From Flavobacterium segetis (GTDB lineage: Bacteria > Bacteroidota > Bacteroidia > Flavobacteriales > Flavobacteriaceae), in assembly GCF_900129575.1 (NCBI RefSeq), contig NZ_FQWE01000004.1, positions 62,001 through 126,000 on the forward strand: a stretch of 64,000 nucleotides of DNA, read 5' to 3'. The notes beneath the pieces were generated by a model. That model was not told the DNA's origin. It ran no database searches and saw nothing but the letters and a program-made list of their open reading frames with translations. Shown piece after piece: positions 28,700 to 35,920 of the stretch; the first letter of the stretch is position 1; every line of letters starts with the position of its first letter. The translations under genes and the position numbers were made by a program.

Positions 28700-29588
28700 T
28701 GCATTAGTTACCGTCATTTGTTTGTGTTTCAATCATGAGAAATTTGTGGTTGAGGCATTGAACTCAGTGCTAAATCAAACACATAAAAATATACAATTAA
28801 TTGTTGCAGACGACTTTAGTACCGATAATTCAGTCCAAGTAATTGAAAAATGGCTGAAAAAACATCTCGAGATTCCTTTTTTAGTAAATAAACAAAATCT
28901 AGGCAATACAAAAACCTTTAATCAATGTTTAAAATTGGCCAAAGGCGAGTACATTATCGACTTAGCCGCGGATGATCTTTTGAATAAAGATTGCATTGCA
29001 AATCAACTTAAAGGTTTTAAAGAAAGTAAATATGAAAAATTAGGTTTAATTTATGGAAATGCCGAATTAATTAATGAAAATGGCATACATATAAAAAATT
29101 ATTTCGAAACAAATAGTAACCTTGAAAGAATAAAAAAACAACCCACGGGAGATATTTATATTGGTTTACTAAACGGCAATAACAATCTTTGTTCTATTAG
29201 CTCTTTAGTCAAAAGGGAAGTTTTCGATACTCTAAACGGATATGACGAAAACTTGGCTTATGAAGATTACGACTTCTGGATTCGTGCATCTAGAATTTAC
29301 AATTTTGATTATGTTGATAAAATTTTAGTTCAAAAGAGGGTATTAAAAGATTCCATGTACACTTTACTTACCAAAAAAAACAACAAAAAGACTCGCCGAT
29401 TCAACTACTCTACTTATTTAATTCTTCAAAAAGCGTTTAAATTGAATCGTAGTAAAAAAGAGTTTGTTGCAATGCTAAAAAGAATTCATTTTGAAATGAC
29501 AGTTGCTTATAAAACTCGAGATTTTATAGTACTAATGAAATATTTTGCCTTAGAATTAAAAGTTCGTTTGAAGATAAATATGACCTAA
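28689..29588 (+). CDS. GT2-type glycosyltransferase on the opposite strand of the glycan operon
   Basis: A 299-residue GT2 glycosyltransferase. It opens ALVTVICLCFNHEKFVVEAL, then LNQTHKNIQLIVADDFSTDNS, a classic family 2 nucleotide-binding region. The DXD-like metal motif is AADDLLN near 97, and the later YEDYDFWIRAS is the catalytic acidic segment. It is the only plus-strand gene inside an otherwise minus-strand series. It diverges from the GT4 gene by 48 bases and ends tail-to-tail with the flippase gene, sharing stop-codon bases (29585-29588). That placement suggests a later insertion or inversion. Confidence 0.87.
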   Translation: MQSNALVTVICLCFNHEKFVVEALNSVLNQTHKNIQLIVADDFSTDNSVQVIEKWLKKHLEIPFLVNKQNLGNTKTFNQCLKLAKGEYIIDLAADDLLNKDCIANQLKGFKESKYEKLGLIYGNAELINENGIHIKNYFETNSNLERIKKQPTGDIYIGLLNGNNNLCSISSLVKREVFDTLNGYDENLAYEDYDFWIRASRIYNFDYVDKILVQKRVLKDSMYTLLTKKNNKKTRRFNYSTYLILQKAFKLNRSKKEFVAMLKRIHFEMTVAYKTRDFIVLMKYFALELKVRLKINMT

Positions 29589-31081
29589 TTACTGGTGAAT
29601 TTATTTTTAATTTTTTGCACATATTGAGTAAGATTAACTCTTTTATTTAGTTCTAAACAAGAAAAATAGATAGAGAATATGCATAGAATCGCGAGAATCC
29701 AGTAGGATTTGGGATAGTCAATAAAAAAAACAATAACTGATGCTGCCGTTCCTAAACTCAATGATTTCCAAACAATTCCTTTCGTGTTTTCTCTAAAATG
29801 AAATTGAAATTTATTTTTAACTACTTCATAAACATAAAATCCATAAAATATATAGTTAAGAAGCATTGCTAGACCTATTCCCAACAAACCTAAAAGCTCA
29901 TACAACAGTATAGTAAAACTAATATTCACAAAATCACTCACTAGTTCTTGCTTGAAATATAGCTTTTTCTCCCCTTTTGCAAGAATTATAAAAGCAAGTG
30001 GCCATATAATAGCTTTAACAATTATGGCTACTAAAGCAAATTTGAGAATTAAAACTACATCAATAAAATCCTTAGAATAGAGCAATTTTATTACAAGCGG
30101 CGCTAAAAAATAAAATAACAAAATAAGCGGTGTGATTAATAATAGTGCAATTTCGATTTGATCGTTTACCATTTCTTTTACTTTTTCATTATCATCGTGC
30201 GCAGTAGTTAATCTAGGATAAAAATCAGTAGACATAGCACTAAAAACCATTCCAACATAAGTGATTAATAATGTTGAAGCTACTACATATAAACCTAAAA
30301 CAGATTCAGATGCATTTTGATAATTAAAATATAATTTTAAAAAATAGGCCATCAAATGACCAAAAATCACATTTATAGAAAGCAAAAAACCCAATTGAAT
30401 CATTTCTTTTCCGCGAGAGAACGTTTCAGTAATACTAACTTGTACCCGAACTAATTTAATCTTTCTTGCAAAAAACCAGTTGACAAAATAATTTAATACG
30501 GCGGTCAAAACTAATACAGCAACAATACCATCCATTCTAAAAAAATAATAAATTGGAACAATACAACACGTAATTAGCACAGCATAAATAACTGTTGAAA
30601 CAGCAATTTCTTTTATCGATCGGGTACCTTGTAAAAGCACCATTTTATTGACTGCTAAACTTGAAAAAATAAAATTAATGGAGAGAAGAAAAAACCAATT
30701 TACATATTTATCAGAACCAAAAGTCCATATACTTAATGGTTGTGCAAGTACTATAGTTAATAAAACACCAAGAAGTCCAGTTGCAACAGACCACCTTTTT
30801 AGTACTAAAATAGTTTTTGAAAATTCCTGCTGATCGTTTTTTGAATACGAAATAGCAACCATTCTAACGCCGCTGATATTAATTCCGAAACCAGTGATGG
30901 ATATAATAATAGCTAGTGTGTTTTGTAAAAGTCCCACAATTCCTATTCCTGATGTACCTAAAAATAAAGCAACAAATTTAGATCCAATTAAACCAACCAA
31001 AATTTTTAATAGCTGTGAAAAGCCAAAAACTCCTGTAGTTTTTAAAATGGTTTTATGGGATTCATTTGTTTTTACTTCCAC
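29585..31081 (-). CDS. Wzx-type oligosaccharide flippase (O-antigen translocase-like)
   Basis: A 498-residue polytopic membrane protein with about twelve to fourteen hydrophobic helices and the start LKTTGVFGFSQLLKILVGLIG typical of the MOP-superfamily polysaccharide flippases. GTSGIGIVGLLQNTLAIIIS is characteristic of the O-antigen translocase branch. It would flip undecaprenyl-linked oligosaccharide across the inner membrane. No Wzy polymerase, chain-length regulator or ligase is near, so the exported unit may be short or be finished by genes elsewhere. It starts five bases after the upstream glycosyltransferase stop and ends in contact with the convergent GT2 gene. Confidence 0.86.
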   Translation of the reverse strand: MEVKTNESHKTILKTTGVFGFSQLLKILVGLIGSKFVALFLGTSGIGIVGLLQNTLAIIISITGFGINISGVRMVAISYSKNDQQEFSKTILVLKRWSVATGLLGVLLTIVLAQPLSIWTFGSDKYVNWFFLLSINFIFSSLAVNKMVLLQGTRSIKEIAVSTVIYAVLITCCIVPIYYFFRMDGIVAVLVLTAVLNYFVNWFFARKIKLVRVQVSITETFSRGKEMIQLGFLLSINVIFGHLMAYFLKLYFNYQNASESVLGLYVVASTLLITYVGMVFSAMSTDFYPRLTTAHDDNEKVKEMVNDQIEIALLLITPLILLFYFLAPLVIKLLYSKDFIDVVLILKFALVAIIVKAIIWPLAFIILAKGEKKLYFKQELVSDFVNISFTILLYELLGLLGIGLAMLLNYIFYGFYVYEVVKNKFQFHFRENTKGIVWKSLSLGTAASVIVFFIDYPKSYWILAILCIFSIYFSCLELNKRVNLTQYVQKIKNKFTSN

Positions 31082-31086
31082 TATTT

Positions 31087-32091
31087 TTATATATTACACC
31101 CAATTTTTTGGAATTGGTTTTTGAAAAGAAATGACCATTTCTTCCAGTCTTTTATTGTTGCTCTTGAATTACTTTCTTGTGACAAAATAGATTCTATTTT
31201 TGAGATGTCTAAATCTTGTGAAAAATCATTCTTCACATCAAATTTATCACTTAACCAAGCTTCATTAATTATTTTATTAAATACAAAAATATCAAAATCA
31301 CCTACTACAAAATCTTTATTTGCTGCCGAAGATAGAAATCCTGTTGCTACCAGCTCTTTGTTAGTTCTTGCAAATTGAATATTTGGATTTTGGTGCAAAT
31401 ATTTAACCGCATTTTTTAATTGTAAATTTTCATCTACTTGATTTTCGTGCTTTTTCCATAAATTGATAAAATAATCTTTTTTAAATACAGCGCCAGCTAC
31501 ACCATATATAGAATAATAATGCAAGGCTTTATCTTTAGAATATAACCCACAAAAACCCATTATTTCCTTTAGATAATAGCGCGTTGTGCCAAAAATAAGC
31601 CTATGCTGCAAAGGTTTACTCGTAAAAAATTTAGGCTGATAAATTGTTATATTATCTCTAATTTTTAAAGTTTCCCCGCGAATCAATTTTGGATTATTGA
31701 GCCAAATTAATTTTAGTAGATTGATATTATCCTCCTTTAAAATTTTTTGTGTGTTTTCTAAATTAATTGTTTTCGTAAACCAAAAATCATCTTCCAATAA
31801 TAAAAAATAATCCGTTGCGCCTTTCGCCGCATTAAGCCATAAATCTATTGGTATATTCTTGCTTTTTATCTCTTGATTTTCATTAATTGACTTTGATTTT
31901 TCATTATAAAAAGCCGACTTATAAATTACAACATCAGGATATTTAAGTTGGATTTTTTCTAAATAACGGGAAGGTGTGCCGTCATCTAATACCTTAATAA
32001 ATAAAGTTACATCCTGTACATTAGCGTATATACTTTGCAAACATCGATCTAAATAATAAGGTCTATTAAATGATTTTATTAAAATATCCAT
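31087..32091 (-). CDS. GT-A fold glycosyltransferase-like protein
   Basis: A 334-residue protein that begins MDILIKSFNRPYYLDRCLQS, the opening of many GT-A glycosyltransferases, followed by LFIKVLDDGTPSRYLEKI. The acidic metal-binding motif appears as FLLLEDDFWF near 97-106, the EDD form seen in some family 2 relatives. Later parts (GVAGAVFKKDYF near 214) resemble acceptor-side regions. The overall match to well-known GT2 enzymes is weaker than for its neighbours. Its start overlaps the fdtB-like gene by 13 bases, so it is probably translated by coupling, and the flippase follows five bases later. Confidence 0.72.
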   Translation of the reverse strand: MDILIKSFNRPYYLDRCLQSIYANVQDVTLFIKVLDDGTPSRYLEKIQLKYPDVVIYKSAFYNEKSKSINENQEIKSKNIPIDLWLNAAKGATDYFLLLEDDFWFTKTINLENTQKILKEDNINLLKLIWLNNPKLIRGETLKIRDNITIYQPKFFTSKPLQHRLIFGTTRYYLKEIMGFCGLYSKDKALHYYSIYGVAGAVFKKDYFINLWKKHENQVDENLQLKNAVKYLHQNPNIQFARTNKELVATGFLSSAANKDFVVGDFDIFVFNKIINEAWLSDKFDVKNDFSQDLDISKIESILSQESNSRATIKDWKKWSFLFKNQFQKIGCNI

Positions 32092-33209
32092 TGATTTACT
32101 ACTTTAATTATGTAATCAACCTCATCTCGGTTTAAAACAGGACTTATTGGCAAACTCAAAACTTCATCATGAATTTTTTCAGTAATAGGAAAAGACAAAT
32201 CATTAAAAGAATATAATGCTTTTTGCTTGTGTGGCGGAATAGGATAATGAATTACGGTTTGAATACCATTTTGAGTTAAATAATTTTGTAATTCATTTCT
32301 ATTTTGAGTGCGAATTACAAATAAATGAAATACGTGATTTGAGGAATTATCATAAAAAGGCAAAATAATTTTATCATTTTTTATTTCTGACAAATAGCGC
32401 TTTGCAATACTTCTACGAACTTCATTATCCTTGTCTAAATTCGGTAATTTAACATTCAAAAAAGCCGCTTGCAATTCATCTAATCGCGAATTTAAGCCAA
32501 CGTAGTCATTAAGATATTTAATATCAGAACCATAATTACGTAGCGAACGAATAACTTTGTTCAACTCAAAATCATTAGTAACAACCGCTCCACCATCTCC
32601 CAAAGCACCTAAATTTTTTCCTGGATAGAAGCTATAAGCAACTGCAGATTGTCGATTTTCTGAACGAACTATTTTGGAGTTTGGAATTTCTACTTTGGAA
32701 TTTGAAACTGCTCCCTGAGCCTGAGCCGCATCTTCAACAAGCAGTAAGCCATTTGCAACAGCAACTTCATGTATCGCTTCCATTTCCGTTAATTGACCAT
32801 ATAAATGCACAGCTAAAATAGCTTTAGTTTTTGAAGTGATTTTTTCGACAATCAAATCGGGATTGATGTTGTAGGTTTCTAATTTTGGTTCAACCAATAT
32901 CGGAATTAAATCAGCTTGTAAAATAGCTAAAATACTAGCAATATAAGTATTTGCTGGAACAATCACTTCATCGCCTTTCTGCAATTTTCCTAATTCGATA
33001 TATCCTTTAAAAATCAATAGTAAAGCATCGAGACCATTTGCAGTTCCTATGCAATACTTTTTTTCACAATAATGAGCAAAGTTATTTTCAAATGCTGAAA
33101 CTTCGTTCCCTAAGATATACCAACCAGATGCTAAAACAGTTTTCAATTTTTCCTGAAAAGCTGTTTCATACGGTTCGTTTATCTTTTTTAAATCTAAAAA
33201 TTGAATCAT
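32079..33209 (-). CDS. fdtB: DegT/DnrJ/EryC1 aminotransferase, FdtB-like
   Basis: A 376-residue PLP sugar aminotransferase. The start FLDLKKINEPYETAFQEKL, GTANGLDALLLI near 55, DEVIVPANTYIASILAI near 80, AVHLYGQ near 133, EDAAQAQGA near 159 and the lysine motif FYPGKNLGALGDGG (K198) are all present. FdtB aminates dTDP-3-keto-6-deoxygalactose to the 3-amino sugar, matching the FdtA-like ketoisomerase of this cluster. Between QGA (167) and YSFYPGKN (192) the usual loop, about 14 residues in relatives, is replaced by about 23 residues including SNSKVEIPNSKIV, encoded by short repeats. Whether that loop reduces activity is unknown. It overlaps the FemAB-like gene by four bases (ATGA). Confidence 0.85.
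   Translation of the reverse strand: MIQFLDLKKINEPYETAFQEKLKTVLASGWYILGNEVSAFENNFAHYCEKKYCIGTANGLDALLLIFKGYIELGKLQKGDEVIVPANTYIASILAILQADLIPILVEPKLETYNINPDLIVEKITSKTKAILAVHLYGQLTEMEAIHEVAVANGLLLVEDAAQAQGAVSNSKVEIPNSKIVRSENRQSAVAYSFYPGKNLGALGDGGAVVTNDFELNKVIRSLRNYGSDIKYLNDYVGLNSRLDELQAAFLNVKLPNLDKDNEVRRSIAKRYLSEIKNDKIILPFYDNSSNHVFHLFVIRTQNRNELQNYLTQNGIQTVIHYPIPPHKQKALYSFNDLSFPITEKIHDEVLSLPISPVLNRDEVDYIIKVVNQWIF
32671..32707. repeat. Short tandem repeat tract inside fdtB
   Basis: In the coding direction the tract reads as two copies of AAATTCCAAA plus CTCCAAAA, in frame. The same word family (AAATTCCAA, AATCCCAAA) makes up the terminator hairpin at 62149-62192. I recall such words as common in flavobacterial intergenic repeats. 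Confidence 0.65.
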
Positions 33210-34183
33210 ATTAGAACATTTTCTAAAAGATGAGAATTTGTGGTTGCCAATTCATAGAAATCCTGCACGGCAATATTAGCGCCAAAGCTCTCTTTCCAAT
33301 AAGATAGCCCGTGATTAAGATTTGTTCCTTGATTGATAGTAGAAGTACCAAAATCAAAATAAGCTTTATTCTTAAAAACAGAAGTAATAAGATGATGGTA
33401 TAAGAAATCTACACTCCCTAAAATATTCTTATCAGAATTTCCAGAGATATATTGCGCATGCGCGACATTTTTAGTTTCAAAAATAGTAGTTCCCGCGACT
33501 ATTTTTTCTTTGTAATACACATTAAACTGCCTGATATTACTTGGAAATTTTTGATGTAAATTTTTAATTTCTATTAATGTATGAACTGGTTTTGCGTGAT
33601 GCGCTTTTTCAAGGTTTGGTATTAAAATTTGGTTCCAGAACATTTCAAAATTAGACTCTTCTTTAATAATTAAATCCATTTTGATCCCCTTTGCAACTCC
33701 TTCCATCCGTCCTTTAGCAATTAAAAACTTTTTTTGCAATGCAATAACAGCAAAAGTATCCCTGCGAATTAATTTGGCTTGAGCCAAAAACAATATATAA
33801 TTGATTTCTTCAGCATGGAAATCAGCATAAAATCCAGGTAACATTTTAAGCTCTAAAGTTTCAATTTTTTGATCCTTTAAAAATAGTAATATCGTTCGAA
33901 AAATGATTAAAACGGTCGCTAGTCTAGTCTTTTCGCCATAAACTAAACCTCCGTATGTTAAGCCCAGATGCGAAAAAACACGGTCACTTATTTGATTTGC
34001 CGGCAAAACTGCAATTAATTGTTGATTCTCATAAACCAGCAGCGAGAAATCCTCGAACTGCGCTTTATGATATTCCATAAAGTCTCGATAAAATAAAAAA
34101 GTAGCATTTTTCGCTTTACCTATAAAGGAATTCCACTCTTTGTAATCATTTTGCTGATATTGTCTAACCAAATAATTTTTCAC
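33206..34183 (-). CDS. FemAB/GNAT-like acyltransferase of the glycan operon
   Basis: A 325-residue protein with two consecutive GNAT-type folds in the FemAB manner. The first covers about 1-150 (NSFIGKAKNATFLFYRDFMEYHKAQF, LAVLPANQISDRVFSHLG). The second, about 170-315, shows NVYYKEKIVAGTTIFETKNVAHAQYISGNSD and DFGTSTINQGTNLNHGLSYWKESFGA, the region that closes the acyl-donor site. FemAB relatives transfer amino acids or acyl groups to amino groups. Because fdtB follows directly by ATGA overlap, I infer it acylates the 3-amino sugar in place of the left-handed-helix acetyltransferase FdtC known elsewhere. It lies 37 bases downstream of the TRIC-like gene. Confidence 0.7.
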   Translation of the reverse strand: MKNYLVRQYQQNDYKEWNSFIGKAKNATFLFYRDFMEYHKAQFEDFSLLVYENQQLIAVLPANQISDRVFSHLGLTYGGLVYGEKTRLATVLIIFRTILLFLKDQKIETLELKMLPGFYADFHAEEINYILFLAQAKLIRRDTFAVIALQKKFLIAKGRMEGVAKGIKMDLIIKEESNFEMFWNQILIPNLEKAHHAKPVHTLIEIKNLHQKFPSNIRQFNVYYKEKIVAGTTIFETKNVAHAQYISGNSDKNILGSVDFLYHHLITSVFKNKAYFDFGTSTINQGTNLNHGLSYWKESFGANIAVQDFYELATTNSHLLENVLI

Positions 34184-34220
34184 ATTCTAATTTTAAAAAT
34201 TGTGAAATTAAGCATTTTTC

Positions 34221-34823
34221 TTATTTGTTTTCTAAAGTAGGCAAATACCATTTGAACTTCACAGCCATTAATCGCACAGAAATTATGACTAATGACGTCG
34301 CTAGATACAAAATATCGTTGTCAAAGCTAAGTTCTCGAAGTAAAAAAAACATAACACCACCTAAAATACATATTGTAGCATAAATTTCTTTTCTAAAAAT
34401 TACTGGTATTTCATTACATAAGATGTCCCTAATTACACCTCCAAAACAAGCTGTCATAGTTCCTAAGGCAATACAGATAACTGGATGAAGTCCTATGTTA
34501 ATACCTTTTTCGAGACCTATTAATGTAAAAACACCAAGACCAATGGTATCAAACAAAAATAATGATGTTCGTAATCGATCAAATTTCTTTCTAAATATAA
34601 CAGCTAAAATGAAACCCGCAGCGATTACATAAACATATTTTAAATCTAGCATCCATCCTACAGGAGTTCTACCAATTAACACATCCCGCAGCGTTCCTCC
34701 TCCTACGGCAGTCACAAAAGCAATAATAAAAACACCAAAAGGATCCATCTTTTTATTCATCGCCGTTAGTGCACCTGACATAGCAAAAGCTATTGTGCCA
34801 ATAATGTCTAGTAGTTGAAACAT
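34221..34823 (-). CDS. TRIC-like (YicG/UPF0126 type) membrane channel
   Basis: A 200-residue inner-membrane protein with about seven hydrophobic helices in two similar halves. The family motifs are FAMSGALTAMNKKMDPFGVF in the first half and GMILEKG-like GLEKGINIGL before TACFGGVIRDILCNE in the second. The paired GGGTLRD and GGVIRD loops are the lysine/arginine-lined signature of trimeric intracellular cation channels. Bacterial relatives conduct potassium or small solutes. I start at the ATG at 34823. It precedes the glycan operon by 37 bases and could share its transcript, but its function is probably unrelated. Confidence 0.88.
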   Translation of the reverse strand: MFQLLDIIGTIAFAMSGALTAMNKKMDPFGVFIIAFVTAVGGGTLRDVLIGRTPVGWMLDLKYVYVIAAGFILAVIFRKKFDRLRTSLFLFDTIGLGVFTLIGLEKGINIGLHPVICIALGTMTACFGGVIRDILCNEIPVIFRKEIYATICILGGVMFFLLRELSFDNDILYLATSLVIISVRLMAVKFKWYLPTLENK

Positions 34824-34856
34824 TTTAAATGAAATTTTAATTTTTTGAAAGTTGTG

Positions 34857-34864
34857 CAAAAATA
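34857..34864 (-). promoter_or_regulatory. -7 promoter box of the TRIC gene and perhaps the glycan operon
   Basis: TATTTTTG on the minus strand matches TAnnTTTG, 33 bases before the ATG. No TTG lies at the normal distance upstream (one is at 14 bases). Confidence 0.4.
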
Positions 34865-34955
34865 GACAAAATAGATGGCAAATCAGTTGGAAACTCTCTC
34901 AATTACTTAAGAATAAATATTCCAATATGCCCTTAAAAACTGCAATTTCTATATG

Positions 34956-34963
34956 TATATTTG
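34956..34963 (+). promoter_or_regulatory. -7 promoter box of the SpoU methyltransferase gene
   Basis: TATATTTG, a perfect -7 box, 27 bases before the TTG start at 34991. The expected -33 position has TTA in place of TTG. It supports a short leader and hence the TTG start. Confidence 0.5.
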
Positions 34964-34990
34964 TAATTATTAATTAAACCGTTCAAAGTC

Positions 34991-35776
34991 TTGAAACAAA
35001 TCACTTCGATCCAAAATGCATACATAAAATCGCTACTGCAATTGCAGGAAAAAGCAAGAGCGCGCAGACAATCGGGAACGTTTTTAATGGAAGGAAAACG
35101 TGAAATTGCAATAGCTACAAAAGGCGGTTACATAATAGAAACACTCTTGTTTTTACCTGAAATATGTTCGGAAGTGGAAGCACGTCAACTTTCAGAAAAT
35201 GCTGAATTAATCGAAATTAACAAGGAAGTATATCAAAAATTAGCATATCGCGACACTACCGAAGGCATTTTGGCTGTAGCCAAAATAAAAAATTTCCACT
35301 TAACTGATTTAAAATTATCTAAAAATCCCTTAATTTTAGTGGCCGAAGCGCCCGAAAAACCTGGAAATATAGGCGCATTATTAAGAACAGCTGATGCCGC
35401 TAATCTTGATGCAGTGATAATTGCCAATCCTAAAAGTGATTTATACAATCCTAATATTGTGCGATCCAGCGTAGGCTGTTTATTTACAAACCAAATTGCA
35501 ACAGGAACTACATCAGAAATTATTTCTTTTTTAAAAGAGCGAAAAATAAATTTTTATTGCGCCACTTTACAAAATTCCACAGGATATCACACACAAGATT
35601 ACACAAACCCCACTGCATTAGTTGTCGGTACCGAAGCCACAGGTTTGACTGAAGAATGGCGAAAGCAAGCCACACAAAATATCATCATACCCATGCAAGG
35701 CGAAATCGATTCGATGAACATGTCTGTTGCGGCGGCAATACTTATATACGAAGCCAAAAGACAAAGAGGATTTTAG
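34991..35776 (+). CDS. SpoU (TrmH) family RNA 2'-O-methyltransferase with a TTG start
   Basis: A 261-residue SPOUT methyltransferase that would methylate a ribose 2'-OH in rRNA or tRNA using S-adenosylmethionine. The N-terminal substrate-binding domain begins KQITSIQNAYIKSLLQLQEK and holds GTFLMEGKREI. The trefoil-knot motifs are NIGALLRTADAANLDAVII, VVGTEATGLTEEW and IPMQGEIDSMNMSVAAAI. The reading frame has no ATG near the N-terminus: a stop lies at 34964 and the only normal start codon before the conserved KQITSIQN is TTG at 34991. The target nucleotide cannot be told from sequence. Confidence 0.9.
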   Translation: MKQITSIQNAYIKSLLQLQEKARARRQSGTFLMEGKREIAIATKGGYIIETLLFLPEICSEVEARQLSENAELIEINKEVYQKLAYRDTTEGILAVAKIKNFHLTDLKLSKNPLILVAEAPEKPGNIGALLRTADAANLDAVIIANPKSDLYNPNIVRSSVGCLFTNQIATGTTSEIISFLKERKINFYCATLQNSTGYHTQDYTNPTALVVGTEATGLTEEWRKQATQNIIIPMQGEIDSMNMSVAAAILIYEAKRQRGF

Positions 35777-35920
35777 ATTGTAGACTTCAGATTGACGTGC
35801 CAATAATTATCGAGATTGTTTGCGAATTATCGATTGATGATTGTAGCTTTCAAACTGTGGATTTAAATCTGTAGATTTTAGATACTTTGAGAAAACAAAA
35901 TTAATTACAACTTATAAAAT
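35777..35920. repeat. Short GATT/TAGA repeats between the methyltransferase and hydrolase genes
   Basis: The spacer holds repeated words such as TAGATTGTAGA, GATTGACG, GATTGTAG and TGTAGATTTTAGA. They look like a degenerate intergenic repeat. I see no terminator and no promoter box that fits fully. Confidence 0.35.

Noticed and set aside
24444..34823. Complete O-antigen or capsule locus
   Set aside because: Wzy, chain-length control, initiating transferase, ligase and dTDP-hexose genes are missing from the window, so only a partial glycan set is supported.
34824..34859. N-terminal extension of the TRIC-like protein
   Set aside because: It would start at TTG within the predicted -7 box and add hydrophilic residues ahead of the first membrane helix.
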